Origin: Cinclus cinclus
Lineage: Eukaryota; Chordata; Aves; Passeriformes; Cinclidae
Length of the DNA stretch: 64,000 nucleotides
Assembly (NCBI RefSeq): GCF_963662255.1
Contig: NC_085050.1
Coordinates: forward strand, 2,077,694 to 2,141,693
Direction: 5' to 3'
The notes below the pieces were generated by a model. That model was given only the letters and a program-made list of their open reading frames with translations, made no database searches and was not told the DNA's origin. The stretch's first letter is position 1. Every line of letters starts with the position of its first letter. The position numbers and the translations under genes were made by a program. Below, piece after piece: positions 54,501 to 64,000 of the stretch.

Positions 54501-56938
54501 GGTGCCTGGTTTTAGTAGGATTGTCTCAACATCTTAAGCTTTCACTCTCAGATCTCTTTGTGCTTGTGTTGTGGTTAGATTCCTGACTGGCTCAGGGGTA
54601 AATGGGAAACTTGCAAGTTTCTACAGTGGTAGCAGACTTTCTGAGCAGATAAAAAGTGCTCTCCCTGATAGGAGGGTGGAGCCAGCTGGGGGTCAGGCAA
54701 CTGCTTCAGGTTGTGCCAGGGAAGGTTGAGGTTGGATATTGGGAATATTTCTTCTTGGAAAGCGCTGTCCACCCGAGGGCTTGGGCAATGGTGGAGTCCC
54801 CATCCCTGGGGGACTTTAACAGCTGTGTGGATGTGGCACTTGGGGACATGGTCAGTGGTGGCCTTGGTAGAGCTGGGGGAGTGGTTGGACTTGATCCTCA
54901 AAGTCTTTTCCAACCCAGACAATTCTGTGAAGCGCCCACGTCAGCAAGCAGGACCTGTGCTCTCACCTCTGGGAGCAGTTCTCAAGGACAACACCTGCTC
55001 TGGTTCTTTGGCTCTTGCAGCCACATTTAAGAGACCTTCAGCTGCCTCGTGGGGCTGGTGTTGTGGCATGCTGGGCAAACACCTTTTGGGGCTGTACTCT
55101 GCCCTCCTAAAGGTCTGGTGAGTTCCCCAATGCCCAGCAGATGGTGCTGGTATCCGGCAGAACCCGAGAGATGTGGGAGGCCAGCCCAGCCTCCTCCTGC
55201 TTCCCTGGCCACGCTTATAGAGACCAGGTCTGTCAGGAAGCAGCGTGAAATTCCTCGGACACGGCTCCTGGGACACATGTCCAACTTCCTTCCACACAGC
55301 CCCCGAGCTGGTCCAGGGAAACCACCTGACTGCCAGGCTTGTTAGTGCACAGCAGGAAGGGCTCCCTTGGAATTGGGTGACTGCCCTGAACCTTTCTATC
55401 TGAAAACCTTTCCCTGGCACAGGAAGGAGAAGCTCTGTGTTGGTCACAGGCTCAGGCACAGACCCCGTTGCTCTGTCGGTGGTGCCCAGGCTAGATAAGA
55501 GGCAGTGGGCACAGAGACATATAGGAGTCCACAAGAAATCTTTTTTTTTTTTTTTACTGTGAGGAGGGTGCACAGAGCCTGACACACATTGCCTGAAGAG
55601 CCTCAAAACCCAGCTGGAGACAGCCCAGAGCAGCCTGCCCTGACTGAGCCTGATGGGGGTTGGGTGAGATGAACTTGAGAGGCCACTTCCCACCTTTGCT
55701 GTGTGAAACTGGGAAGGGATGGCAGCTTGTACTGGGCTGTGAGACAGCACAGTAGAGTTCAGCACAGACCACAGCCACGTGGGGAGCACTGGCTGGCTGA
55801 GCAGGGACCTGACAGGAGCAGAACTGGGCAGAGACTGAGTGTGTGGGTCTGCAGGGATTGGAGCTGATGCAGTGTTTTTGAGGGAAGAATGCAGTCACTC
55901 TGGAGATGACCAGCTGGAGTGCTATATCCACTTCTGGATTTCATTCAAGATGGGTGAGGAGCAGTTGGGGAGAGTCCAAAGAGGAGCTGTGAGAGATGCA
56001 GAGTTTAAATTTGGTTTAGAAATCCTAAAATCTGCGGGAAAGTTGGAGAAACTGATTGTTTAGAGTCAGGAGGAGAGCTCTGCTGACATGTCTGGCAGGA
56101 AGAGGGGCACAGCCTGTGTTATGTATCCTGTCCACTTAGGGCAGAGAAATGAAACCACAGCAGGGGAGGGGTGGGTCAGACCCCGGGAAGGCTGATGTGA
56201 CATGGGGCTATGCATCACCACAGCTCTGACCCAGTTGCTCCAGGGATTTCCAGCTCTCCCTGGTGCCTATGGGATTTTCATTCTGTCGTTTTGACAGGAG
56301 GATGGCCGTGTTTGGGGCTGGCAGCTGTGGCTCATGCAGGGACACAGGAGGGGAGGTTCTGTGCCTGGTCTCTAAGCCTGTGCAGCTGCAGGGAGTGGGG
56401 TGGGATCCCTGCTCTGCCTCCAGCTCCATCCCTGATACTGATGTTCACCCTGCAGCATCTTGGCAGAGCTGAAGCTGCGTGACCCCACCTTTCCTGACAT
56501 CTCCTACGGCGTGCTGATCCACAAGGTGATCATCGGCTCCCCAGCACACCAGTAAGTGCTGCCCTGTGCCTCAGGGGTGTGTGAGGGAGCAGCAGGGCTT
56601 GGGGTCTGCAGCAGAAACCACCTGGTGACCTTTTCCCAGGCTGGGTGTCTTGCTGGTCAAGTACTGCTGCAGCTATAGAACCCTTGGCACCACAGCTCCT
56701 GTGGACTTGGAGGATGATGACGCTGAGCGCCTGCCTCACCCTCTGTGTACTTCATCTGTGTTCTCCACGCAGGGCAGGGCTGAAGGCTGGGGATGTGGTG
56801 CTGGAGATCAACGGGACAGTGTCAAGGCGTTCTGAGGACGTGTACGAGGCGGTGCGGACGCAGCAGAGCCTGGCCCTGCTGGTGCGGCGTGGCTATGACA
56901 CCCTGCTCGTGAGCGTCGTCCCCGAGGTCACCGAGTAG
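51597..56938 (+). CDS. HTRA2: HTRA2/Omi mitochondrial serine protease
   Basis: Eight exons: 51597-51955, 52808-53012, 53101-53295, 53426-53458, 53831-53939, 54354-54423, 56456-56551 and 56773-56938. They join to 410 codons plus TAG. HTRA2 is an intermembrane-space quality-control protease that is released in apoptosis and binds IAPs. The N-terminal targeting segment is Pro/Arg-rich and unlike human. A membrane anchor follows ([15 protein letters not shown]), then AVPV (81-84), the exposed IAP-binding motif of the mature protein. The catalytic triad is intact: H149 in TNAHVV, D179 in VADIATI and S257 in the 33 bp exon [11 protein letters not shown]. The substrate-pocket stretches [19 protein letters not shown] and [13 protein letters not shown] are conserved. 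The C-terminal PDZ domain spans the last two exons ([28 protein letters not shown]) and ends PEVTE. Confidence 0.97.
51956..52807. other. HTRA2 intron 1
   Basis: 852 bp, GT-AG. Nothing else was recognised in it. Confidence 0.7.
54695..54935 (+). mobile_element. CR1 LINE 3'-end fragment
   Basis: Contains GGTTGGATATTGGGAATATT, GGCACTTGGGGACATGGTC, GGTTGGACTTGATCCTCAAA and TTTTCCAACCCAGACAATTC. It lies in HTRA2 intron 6 (54424-56455). Confidence 0.92.
55538..55555. repeat. Poly-T tract
   Basis: About 17 consecutive T in HTRA2 intron 6. Confidence 0.85.
55850..56105 (+). mobile_element. Old, degenerate internal CR1 fragment
   Basis: The order of segments resembles the central part of CR1: GAGTGCTATATCCACTTCTG, GAGAGTCCAAAGAGGAGCTG, then CTGATTGTTTAGAGTCAGG and a GGAGAG run. 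It is diverged and lies in HTRA2 intron 6, downstream of the clearer CR1 copy. Confidence 0.55.
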
Positions 56939-57085
56939 CAGAGATCACCCGGTGCTGGCCCGGAGCTGAGGACAGGACTGAGATGTGTCCGTGCTGGCCA
57001 GGCAGAGACAGAGAGTTCGTGCAGGGCTGGAAGGGGCCAGGAGAGGGGCCTGTGACTTGTGGTGCAGCTCTCCCCTCTGTACTCC

Positions 57086-57091
57086 AATAAA
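57086..57091 (+). promoter_or_regulatory. Polyadenylation signal of HTRA2
   Basis: AATAAA lies 148 bases after the HTRA2 stop. Confidence 0.85.
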
Positions 57092-57099
57092 GCACTTTT

Positions 57100-58620
57100 C
57101 TAGCGGCCCCCAAGGCCATGTTGCCTCCTTCCCATGGCATGGTATGTGGGACCATGCTTTTTCTGTGAGTTCTCACATGAGACCCTGCAGCTGGGGAGGA
57201 GCTTGCTGTGCCTCCAGAGACTTTATCAGTGTTCATGGTGTCCTGCCACCTGCTTGGTAGCCACGTGGGCTGGGATCTGACTGCTCTCTGTACCTGACAG
57301 GCAGCTGTTGAGCCAGGGATTGTGTGGCCCCTTTGTGGGTGAGAGCAGCCCTGGAGCAGGTCTGGGACCAGCATTACCTCTGCAGTGCAGCAATGCTGGT
57401 GTGCCATGGCTGTCTAGTCACTTCCCTTCTGCTGGCGCCTTTCCGGGCCTTGGTGAAATTGGTGTCAATGCTGGACTTGCGATGGCTGGGGCAGCATCTC
57501 CTGGCCCCGATATCCAGGAGGGCTGAGGATGGAAGCCGCAGCCGGGCTCTGCCTGTCCCGCCCTCAGCTCGCTGTCAGTGCCAGAGCTCTGCTCCCACAC
57601 ACACCCGGCCCCTGGGGACCGCTGGAAGCCGAGGGCCTTCGGGGAAGGAGCAGCTCCGGCTGTTCCTCGCCTTCCTGGAAGAGCCGCTGGAGCGGTGAGG
57701 GCAGCTCGGAGCAGCCTCATCGGGCCCAGCACGGCGGAGGAATGCGGCTGTCGGGACAGGCCCTGCCCGTGACGGCGCTCCCGAGCCCCGGCCTGTTGCT
57801 TTTGGGACGTGAAAGAATCACAGTTCCTCAGGGGTGCTGTGGCGAGGGGCAGCTCCGTCCTGAGAACAGGCCTCCTTTCAGCAGCCCCAGCCTTGCTGGA
57901 GGAATTCGCAGCCTCGGCCAGAGCCGCCGGCTCGGGGGAAATCGCGGTGTCTGGCATAGCTGCTCTGGCTGCGCTGACCGCAGAGCGTTCCAGGACCGAG
58001 CCAAGGCCTTCCCTCTCCTCCTCCTCCTCCCAGGCTGGGGGTAGCAGCCCAGGGTCCCCGGAATGGGGAAGGGGCTGGTGAGGCCAGAGCACTCAGCTGA
58101 GGGGTGAGAGCTGGGCTGTGCCTCCCTTGGCCCTCCAGTCACATTCGAGGGTTCCTGCCCAGTGTCTCGGCCCCAGACCCTGCCGAGCTGTGCTCCCTCA
58201 CGAGTTGAGGCAGCTCTTCTCTGCTACGAGACCTCAGTTCTTGTGGGTCACAGGCCCATGGACCCCAGTCCTCAAGAGTCACAGCCTCAGGATGGGATTT
58301 CTGTTCGCCCTGGATCTGGTGAGGGGGGACCAGCTCTTCACCACATTCCTGCTCCTCAGTTCCCCCTGACACGATGCTTGCTGTGGGGTTCATGCTGGTC
58401 CATTCCTCTCACCTACCTGGGCTTCTCCCAGAGGACAGGCCCTGGCTGAGGAGGGTGCTGGGGGGCTGGTGTGGGGCCAGGGCTGTGTGAATGAGGCATT
58501 GCAGGGGCCAGGGGATGCTCCCACACTGTGCCAGTGTGGTGACCAGTCCTGCAGCATGAACAGTGCCACCTGCTCCTGCCAGGTTCCTCATCCCAACCCA
58601 GAGACGTGCCAGCAGCCATT
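57100..58620. other. Intergenic region between the HTRA2 and LOXL3 3' ends
   Basis: 1.5 kb with a moderately CpG-rich patch at about 57530-58060. Open frames exist on both strands but none has splice support or recognisable similarity. It is treated as noncoding. Confidence 0.5.
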
Positions 58621-58638
58621 GGGAAATAGAACTTACAA

Positions 58639-58644
58639 CTTTAT
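58639..58644 (-). promoter_or_regulatory. Possible variant poly(A) signal of LOXL3
   Basis: The minus strand reads TATAAA about 500 bases past the LOXL3 stop; no AATAAA was seen closer. This is a weak call. The AATAAA at 58651 is on the plus strand and belongs to no recognised gene. Confidence 0.3.
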
Positions 58645-59140
58645 AGAGGAAATAAAATTACAACTGAGAGATGGGATAGGAGCCACCCCCTGGGCAGCAC
58701 TGTGGGCAGAGACACCTGCACCATCCCTGGGGGACCAGGGGCTCCTGGGGCCAGCTGAGGGGGAGAGCTGTGGGGTGAGGGAACCAGGGCTGAAGGGGGG
58801 AGTGGGAGTTGGGGTGCAACTGGGATGGGAAGGATGGAGCGGTGGGGGGTGCAGGACCTCCCAGACCGTACCCGTGTGCCACAGCCCAGGGGATGGGGCC
58901 ACCGTCTTCTGGCCAGTGGTTGGGGTGGCAGCCCCAGGCTGGGAGGTGCAGGTGTCGGTGCCTCCAGCACCAGCCCCCCCGAGGTGGGGAAGGGCAGCCG
59001 GTGGCAAGTCTTGGGCAGTCCCCGGCAGGACACCGTGGCAGCAGCACTGGGCATCAGGCCTCCCTGCCGGTCTCCCAGCGGCTTCCTCCCACCCATATGG
59101 GGTGAGGGAGGGAGATGCCTGTCTCCCCAGGCCCGGGGCC

Positions 59141-62100
59141 CTATGAAATCTGGTTGTTGAGCTGACCTGGGTACTGCTCAAACCGCTTGTTGGCCTCCTC
59201 GCTGAGCGCATCTCCTAAGGACAGAGGGCAGGGGCTGTTGGCTCTGGTGCAGTGCATCCCCTGCCCTGCCAGCACCTTCCACTGTAGCTGCTCCCGGCAC
59301 TCCCAGCCCATCCTCATCCTCGTGGCTTCCTGCAGCCCTGTCACTGCCCTCCTCCCTCACCCCTGCGCCGTGCCCCAGGCCATTACCAATGTGGCAGCTG
59401 TGCACCCAGATGCGGTGCCCGTCGTACTTGCAGTTGCATTTCATGGCATTGTTGGTGAAGTCACTTTCTGCCACCTCGAAGTTGGGGTTGATCACAACCT
59501 GTGGAGCATTGACAGTGAGACCCCCTGTCCCAGACCTACAGGATGTGTCTCCCCAGCTGTGGTGGGTGTGCTGGAGAGCTCCAAGGCTGCTGATGTGGTG
59601 GGGTGGTCCTGTCCCTGTGCACCTTGTGCCCATGAGCAGTGCTGCTCAAAGTTGGAAAACCCATGTAGCAGCATGTCTGAGCAGCCCTGCACGTCTGTGG
59701 GCACTAGGACAGGCACTATCCCATGCCAGCACACACACCAGTCCCAATGAACTCCAGTGGGAGAGAGGGATGAGGGGCTGAAGTGTGTGGAGGGCTGAGG
59801 TGCAGGGACAGAGGCTGGGAACATGGCAAGAGGGGCTGGGGAGGGTCAGATGCAGCACCTGCAGGATGTAGTTGCCTGGCTTGACATCAGTGATGTCGAT
59901 CCACTGGCAGTCGATGTCATGTCGGTACAGGTCCCAGCAGCCCACGGTGATGCCCTGCTCCCCAAAGTTGGCACACTCGTACCTCTTGGCCACATCTGTG
60001 GGCAGGAGGAGACACAGCTTGTCCCTGCTGAGACCCCCAGCCAGGCCCCATGGTGGGTACACAGACAGGGATGGTGCTGCAGGGCCCCATGTTGCCCACC
60101 TTCCTCGCACTCAGTGTCCTCCAGGCAGAAGCTGGCCTTGTGTCCCTCGGCCACCTTGGTGCCGTTGGGGGTCAGGATGTCGTAGTGGGTAAAGATGTCC
60201 ATGCTGTGGTAGTGCCTGTGGGAGGGAGCAAGCACCTGCTCCAGACAGCCCTGTCCTGCATCAGCCCCCTGCCACCTGCCTGGTTCCTTGCCACCAGGAA
60301 TGTCCCCACAGCCCCTGCTCTGAGGTGGCAGCACTGTGAGGTTGGGCAGAGCTGTGTCCTGCCCTGGAAGGGGACACAGCTGTTCCCAGCCAGCTGGCCC
60401 AGGCAAGCAGAGGGCTCAGCTGCAGAGCACAGCCTGCAGCCCCATCCCTGCCCTTTTGGAGACCCCAGCCTCAACACTGCTCATTCATGAACAGCCCTAA
60501 GCCAAACCAATTGGACCCTAGGAAGCAGACTGGGGCTATCCAGTGTCACCCTCCCCCAGCGTCACTCTCATCCAGTGTCACCCTCACTCAGTGTCAAACT
60601 TGGATAGTGTCACTCTCTTTCAGTACCCAGTGCGGCCCTCACCCAGCCCACTGCAGCACCACCCCCCTCTCCCCACCCTGACCCCAGCCCCATCTGTCCC
60701 CTGCCCAACGCCCCTCCCTGCCCGTGCCCCACACACACACACACACCGGTGGCACTCGTGCCAGACCCAGGAGTGGCGGCCAGCCTTGGGGCGAAAGTCG
60801 GCACGGCCGCGGTTGTGGATCTGGGAGGAGAAGCGGAGCAGGCGGCGGTGTCCGTAGGGCCAGTTGGCCAGGCGGGCCGAGCTGGCCAGGCAGTTCTCCT
60901 CGGCGGCGCAGTACAGCATGTGCAGCGGCCGGTCCTCGATGTACGCCGTCTCCTGCACCAGCGGTGCATGCAGCAGCAGGTCAGAGGCAGCTGGGGACAG
61001 GCGGCTGCTCAGGGACAGGCCCTGCTCTCGGCAGAGATAGGGCGAGTGGAAAGGATGGGGTAGTGCCCAGTGCTGGCAGGGCTGAGCCAGACAGGGGGGA
61101 ATTGTGTCCTCCCTATTGGCTGGGCATTGACTGACCCCTGACCTCCGTCTGCAAACCCCACTGACCACAGCCCCTGGTCTCACAACGCTGCTGCCTGCAG
61201 ACCCCACTGCCCAGACCCCACTGCCCACAGACCCCACTGCTCGCAGACCCCAATGCCCACAGACCCCATTGCCTGCAGACCCTGCTGTCCACAAACCCCA
61301 CCGCGCGCAAACTCCACTGCCCGCAGACCCCACTGCCTGCAGACCCCACTGCCCGCAGCCCCCGTGGCCGCTCACTCTCGGAGCAGATGACGCCCGCTGC
61401 GAAGCGCGTGCCCGTGTTCCTGCAGCTCAGGCTGGCGCCGTGGTGCTGGCAGTGGCTCAGGGACATCTCGTGGCCAGCACACTTCACCCCGCTCATGACC
61501 ATCTCTGTCACGTTGCTGGCGTCCCAGTACCACGTCTCCTGGGGAGGGGGTGAGGCAGGGTGGGTGGAAGTGCTGGTGGCTGGATTGCCCAGGATCACTT
61601 ATACCCAGGCTGCAGCCAAGCCCCCCACCACAGCTGGCCAGGCCCCTAGCTGCCCACGTGGGTCCCATCCTGTGACACGGAGCAGCCACGTTCCTCTGTC
61701 CCCATCTATTCCCATGCAGCCCCATGGTCATTTGGGGAATACCAGCTGGTGCCTGTGCTCACCAGGGAGTCACCGGAACCCTCCCCGCTGGCACCTACCG
61801 TCACCGCGTGCAGGGAGTAGCCCAGGCCGAGCTGACGACAGGCCACCATGGCCTCCTTGGTGGTCCAGCCATCGCTGCAGACCGTGCCCCACTTACTGCC
61901 TCGCTTCACCTCCACGCGGCCCTCAAATTCCGTCCTCCCGCCAGCCAGGCGGATCTGCGGGGAAGCCCTGGGGCCGTGAGCGGGCACCCCAAGCTGTGCC
62001 ATCTCCTGCCCCACCGCCATCCCCGTCCACCCCTGTTCCCCAGCCCCGTGAGCAGTGGTGGTGGCTGCTGCTGCCCTGGCCAAGCTGGTGTTGGCACCTA

Positions 62101-64000
62101 CTTGTAAGCCGTGGTTAGCGAATCCCAGACCCAGCTGGCGACAGGCCACCATGGCCTCGAGCGTACCCCAGCCTTCGCCGCAGACCAGACCCCAGCGGGG
62201 CTGGTCCCCGTCGCCAGCCCCCACCGCCACCTCGACCCGCCCCTCGAAGCGGCTCCGGCCCCCACTCAGCCGAATCTGCAGAAAAAGGCAGTGGCAGCGT
62301 CATCACCATCACAGGTGATGCTCCCCCTGGACTGCAGGACTGTCCCAGCCCCTATCCTGTGCTGCAGGGGATTGGGAAGCCAGGAATTGAGCAGAGCCAA
62401 GCACAGCTTTAGTGGGCAGCGAACTTGCCAGAACTGGTGGATTTGGGGACAAGACACTGCTTTTGAGTTTGGGAATTGTCTCACCAGCGCAGGGGAAACA
62501 GTTCATTTTGAAATGGGATCATTTCAGAAATGACAGGTGGGAAAGAGTTAAAGATAATTTAAAAAGCTCAAAATGGATGAAACAATGGGCCAGGGCAAAC
62601 AGGAACAAGTGGCTCCATTTGCTTGTTTCATCACACCTTAAAAAAAGAAAAAAAATCTCTCTTGGTTGGCTCACCGTGATTTTTTTTTTCTGGTGTTTCT
62701 GCTGGGGAGTGGGCACAGGCTGGCAGCAAGAAAAGCAGCAGGGAGCAGCTGTTCCACACCTCCACTCACAGAGCAGCATCCACAGAGCACCCAGAGACCC
62801 CACAGCCTCCCCTCCACCCCTTCCTCGCAGGGGCTCCCACCCACAAAATCCCTGAGCTCCCAGGGCAGCCCTTGCCCCAGAGCAGGGAGAAATGTGTAGG
62901 GTGCAGAGCAGAGATGAGGTCCCATGGATCCTGTGGGCCTTTCCCAACACCCCACTCTGAGACCCTGCTGCTGGGAGCCCCATGGAGCCAGCAGCCCCCC
63001 GTGGTGCGCACCAGGTTCTCGTAGCCCATGTAGGGGATGTTGCAGCGAACAGCCGCATCCTCCGAGTGCTTGCAGTCCTCCTGTGTGATGTTCCTGAAGG
63101 GACAGTTCCAGAGGGACTTCTCGGTGCCCCGGCACTGCACCTCGTTCAGGTGAATGGGGCCCGTCCCTGCCGGAGGACAGGGCATCAGGACAGAAATCAG
63201 GGCCCTGTGACACAGAGATGCCCAGGGCCACCCTGTGCCCAAGGCTGCCCTCTCTTCTTGGCAGGTCTAAGGGAGTTGGACACTCCAGCCTCCACAGCAG
63301 CTGTTCCCCGGGGCAGTGTTGTTGGGTGGCTGTGATCCCACTGGGACGCTCTGTGTGCATCCAGCAGCCCAGTGCCCACAGGACACCCCAGCCAAGCAAA
63401 GCCTGGATAAGTGCCTCATCCACAGCTCTAAGAGGGGATGCCTGGCCCCTCTGCCCTGGCAGCCTCACCTTGCCCCATGCGTGCCCCGGTGAGGGCCTCC
63501 TTGGCGCTGCCGAAGCCCAGCTCGCGGCACACGACGCTGGCCGACTGCAGGTTCCAGCGGTCATCACAGATCGTGCCCCACTCGCTGCTCCTGAGCACCT
63601 CAACGCGGCCCTCACCAATCCTCGCACCGCCCTTCAGCCGGATCCGGGGCTGTGGGAGCAGGGACAGGTGTGGGGTAGTGTGGAATGGCACAACACAGTG
63701 CTGGCCACGGCTCCTGGGATGTGCAGGGACAGGACACCATCCCTACCTCCTGCTCTGTAGCTGGTCACCCAGCAACCCTGCAGAGCCCAGGGGGCAGAGC
63801 CCAGGGAACAGAGCCTGGCTGTGGGGCGCTGTCCAGCTCTGGGCCACCACAGGACTCATTCCCCTCCCTGCAGGGCTCACCTGGCCCTGCTGCTGCTGCT
63901 GGCGCTGTTTCTTCTTGTGGGCATTGCCAGCGGCGAAGAGGGGCCCGGGCACGCAGCTGACCACAGCGGGCATGCCAGCCCCGCAAGCTGCTGAGGAGTT
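59141..64000 (-). CDS. LOXL3: LOXL3 lysyl oxidase-like 3 (5' part outside window)
   Basis: Ten exons belong to the main form, minus strand: >64000-63881, 63649-63469, 63166-63012, 62275-62102, 61538-61376, 60990-60747, 60215-60100, 59995-59859, 59498-59387 and 59214-59141. They join to 491 codons plus TAG; the start and first two SRCR domains lie beyond 64000. LOXL3 is a secreted copper amine oxidase that crosslinks collagen and elastin. The first exon ends in the basic [11 protein letters not shown] linker, as in LOXL3. SRCR3 begins [22 protein letters not shown]4 begins [16 protein letters not shown] and continues [20 protein letters not shown]. The catalytic domain has the copper-binding [16 protein letters not shown] (R where human has G). 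It also keeps the LTQ Lys in [13 protein letters not shown] and the LTQ Tyr in [14 protein letters not shown], and ends [12 protein letters not shown]. An extra exon at 61954-61799 is described separately. Confidence 0.95.
60540..60632. repeat. Short tandem repeat, unit about 17-18 bp
   Basis: Imperfect units like CCAGTGTCACCCTCACT repeat about five times in the LOXL3 intron between the exons at 60215-60100 and 60990-60747. Confidence 0.65.
61140..61370. repeat. Minisatellite, unit about 14-15 bp, in a LOXL3 intron
   Basis: Many imperfect units of the form CAGACCCCACTGCCC run from about 61150 to just beyond the donor side of the exon 61538-61376. Confidence 0.85.
61799..61954 (-). CDS. LOXL3: Duplicated alternative SRCR4 first-half exon of LOXL3
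   Basis: A 156 bp exon (52 codons, phase 0 at both ends) sits between the canonical SRCR4a exon (62275-62102, 174 bp, also phase 0-0) and the SRCR4b exon (61538-61376). It encodes [31 protein letters not shown] and [15 protein letters not shown], a complete first half of an SRCR domain. It has acceptor CCCCGCAG and donor GTAGGT, the same donor as its partner. Both exons can splice to the ETWYWD exon in frame. Using both would put two half-domains in tandem, so mutually exclusive use is more likely. Transcript evidence is needed. Confidence 0.8.

Noticed and set aside
57418..58092. 224-codon minus-strand ORF between HTRA2 and LOXL3
   Set aside because: Low-complexity Ala/Gly-rich translation with no motif, and competing open frames on the other strand. 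Human has no gene here.
61799..62275. LOXL3 with five SRCR domains
   Set aside because: Only the first-half exon is duplicated. There is no second copy of the ETWYWD half, so joint inclusion would not make a complete extra domain.
1..64000. tRNA, rRNA, CRISPR arrays, bacterial operons or viral genes
   Set aside because: None recognised. The spliced gene structure and CR1 elements show vertebrate nuclear DNA.

Overview
The window is vertebrate nuclear DNA and most likely comes from a GC-rich, gene-dense avian microchromosome. The evidence is: compact multi-exon genes with GT-AG introns of about 75 bp to 2 kb; CpG-island promoters; and several copies of the CR1 LINE 3' end, the typical bird interspersed repeat, with almost no other repeats. 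I cannot name the species.

Layout. (1) 375-40374, plus strand: 45 exons of a DOCK-A family Rac exchange factor (DOCK1/2/5 group, closest to DOCK2). The N-terminal exons lie left of the window. The exon lengths sum to one open frame of 1,571 codons plus stop. (2) Inside its 18.5 kb intron (13194-31733), on the minus strand, is a complete three-exon INSYN2/FAM196-type gene of 605 codons (21856 down to 15211). (3) Tail-to-tail with the DOCK gene is a complete six-exon BNIP3-family mitophagy receptor gene of 191 codons (43089 down to 41535, minus). (4) AUP1, 12 exons, 430 codons (51149 down to 43572, minus). (5) HTRA2, 8 exons, 410 codons (51597-56938, plus), sharing a 448 bp bidirectional promoter with AUP1. 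(6) The 3' two thirds of LOXL3 (minus, 59141 to beyond 64000).

The most interesting point is the combination. AUP1-HTRA2-LOXL3 is the human 2p13 block in the same order and orientation. In mammals, DOCK1, INSYN2A and BNIP3 are at 10q26, DOCK5 and BNIP3L at 8p21, and DOCK2 with INSYN2B at 5q35. These are parts of one genome-duplication paralogon. Here a DOCK2-like gene, a nested antisense INSYN2-like gene and a BNIP3-like gene sit directly beside the 2p13 genes. I infer that this is the missing fourth member of each family, apparently lost in mammals and kept here with intact reading frames, splice sites and domains. The paralogy call rests on recalled family sequences and gene positions; a tree and a synteny search would decide it.

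Functionally the genes are mostly independent. The DOCK gene encodes Rac activation and its nested neighbour a probable inhibitory-synapse protein. The BNIP3-like and HTRA2 products both act at mitochondria (mitophagy and apoptosis/proteostasis). AUP1 acts in ER-associated degradation and lipid droplets, and LOXL3 in collagen/elastin crosslinking. LOXL3 carries a tandemly duplicated, phase-matched exon for the first half of its last SRCR domain, probably spliced as alternatives.
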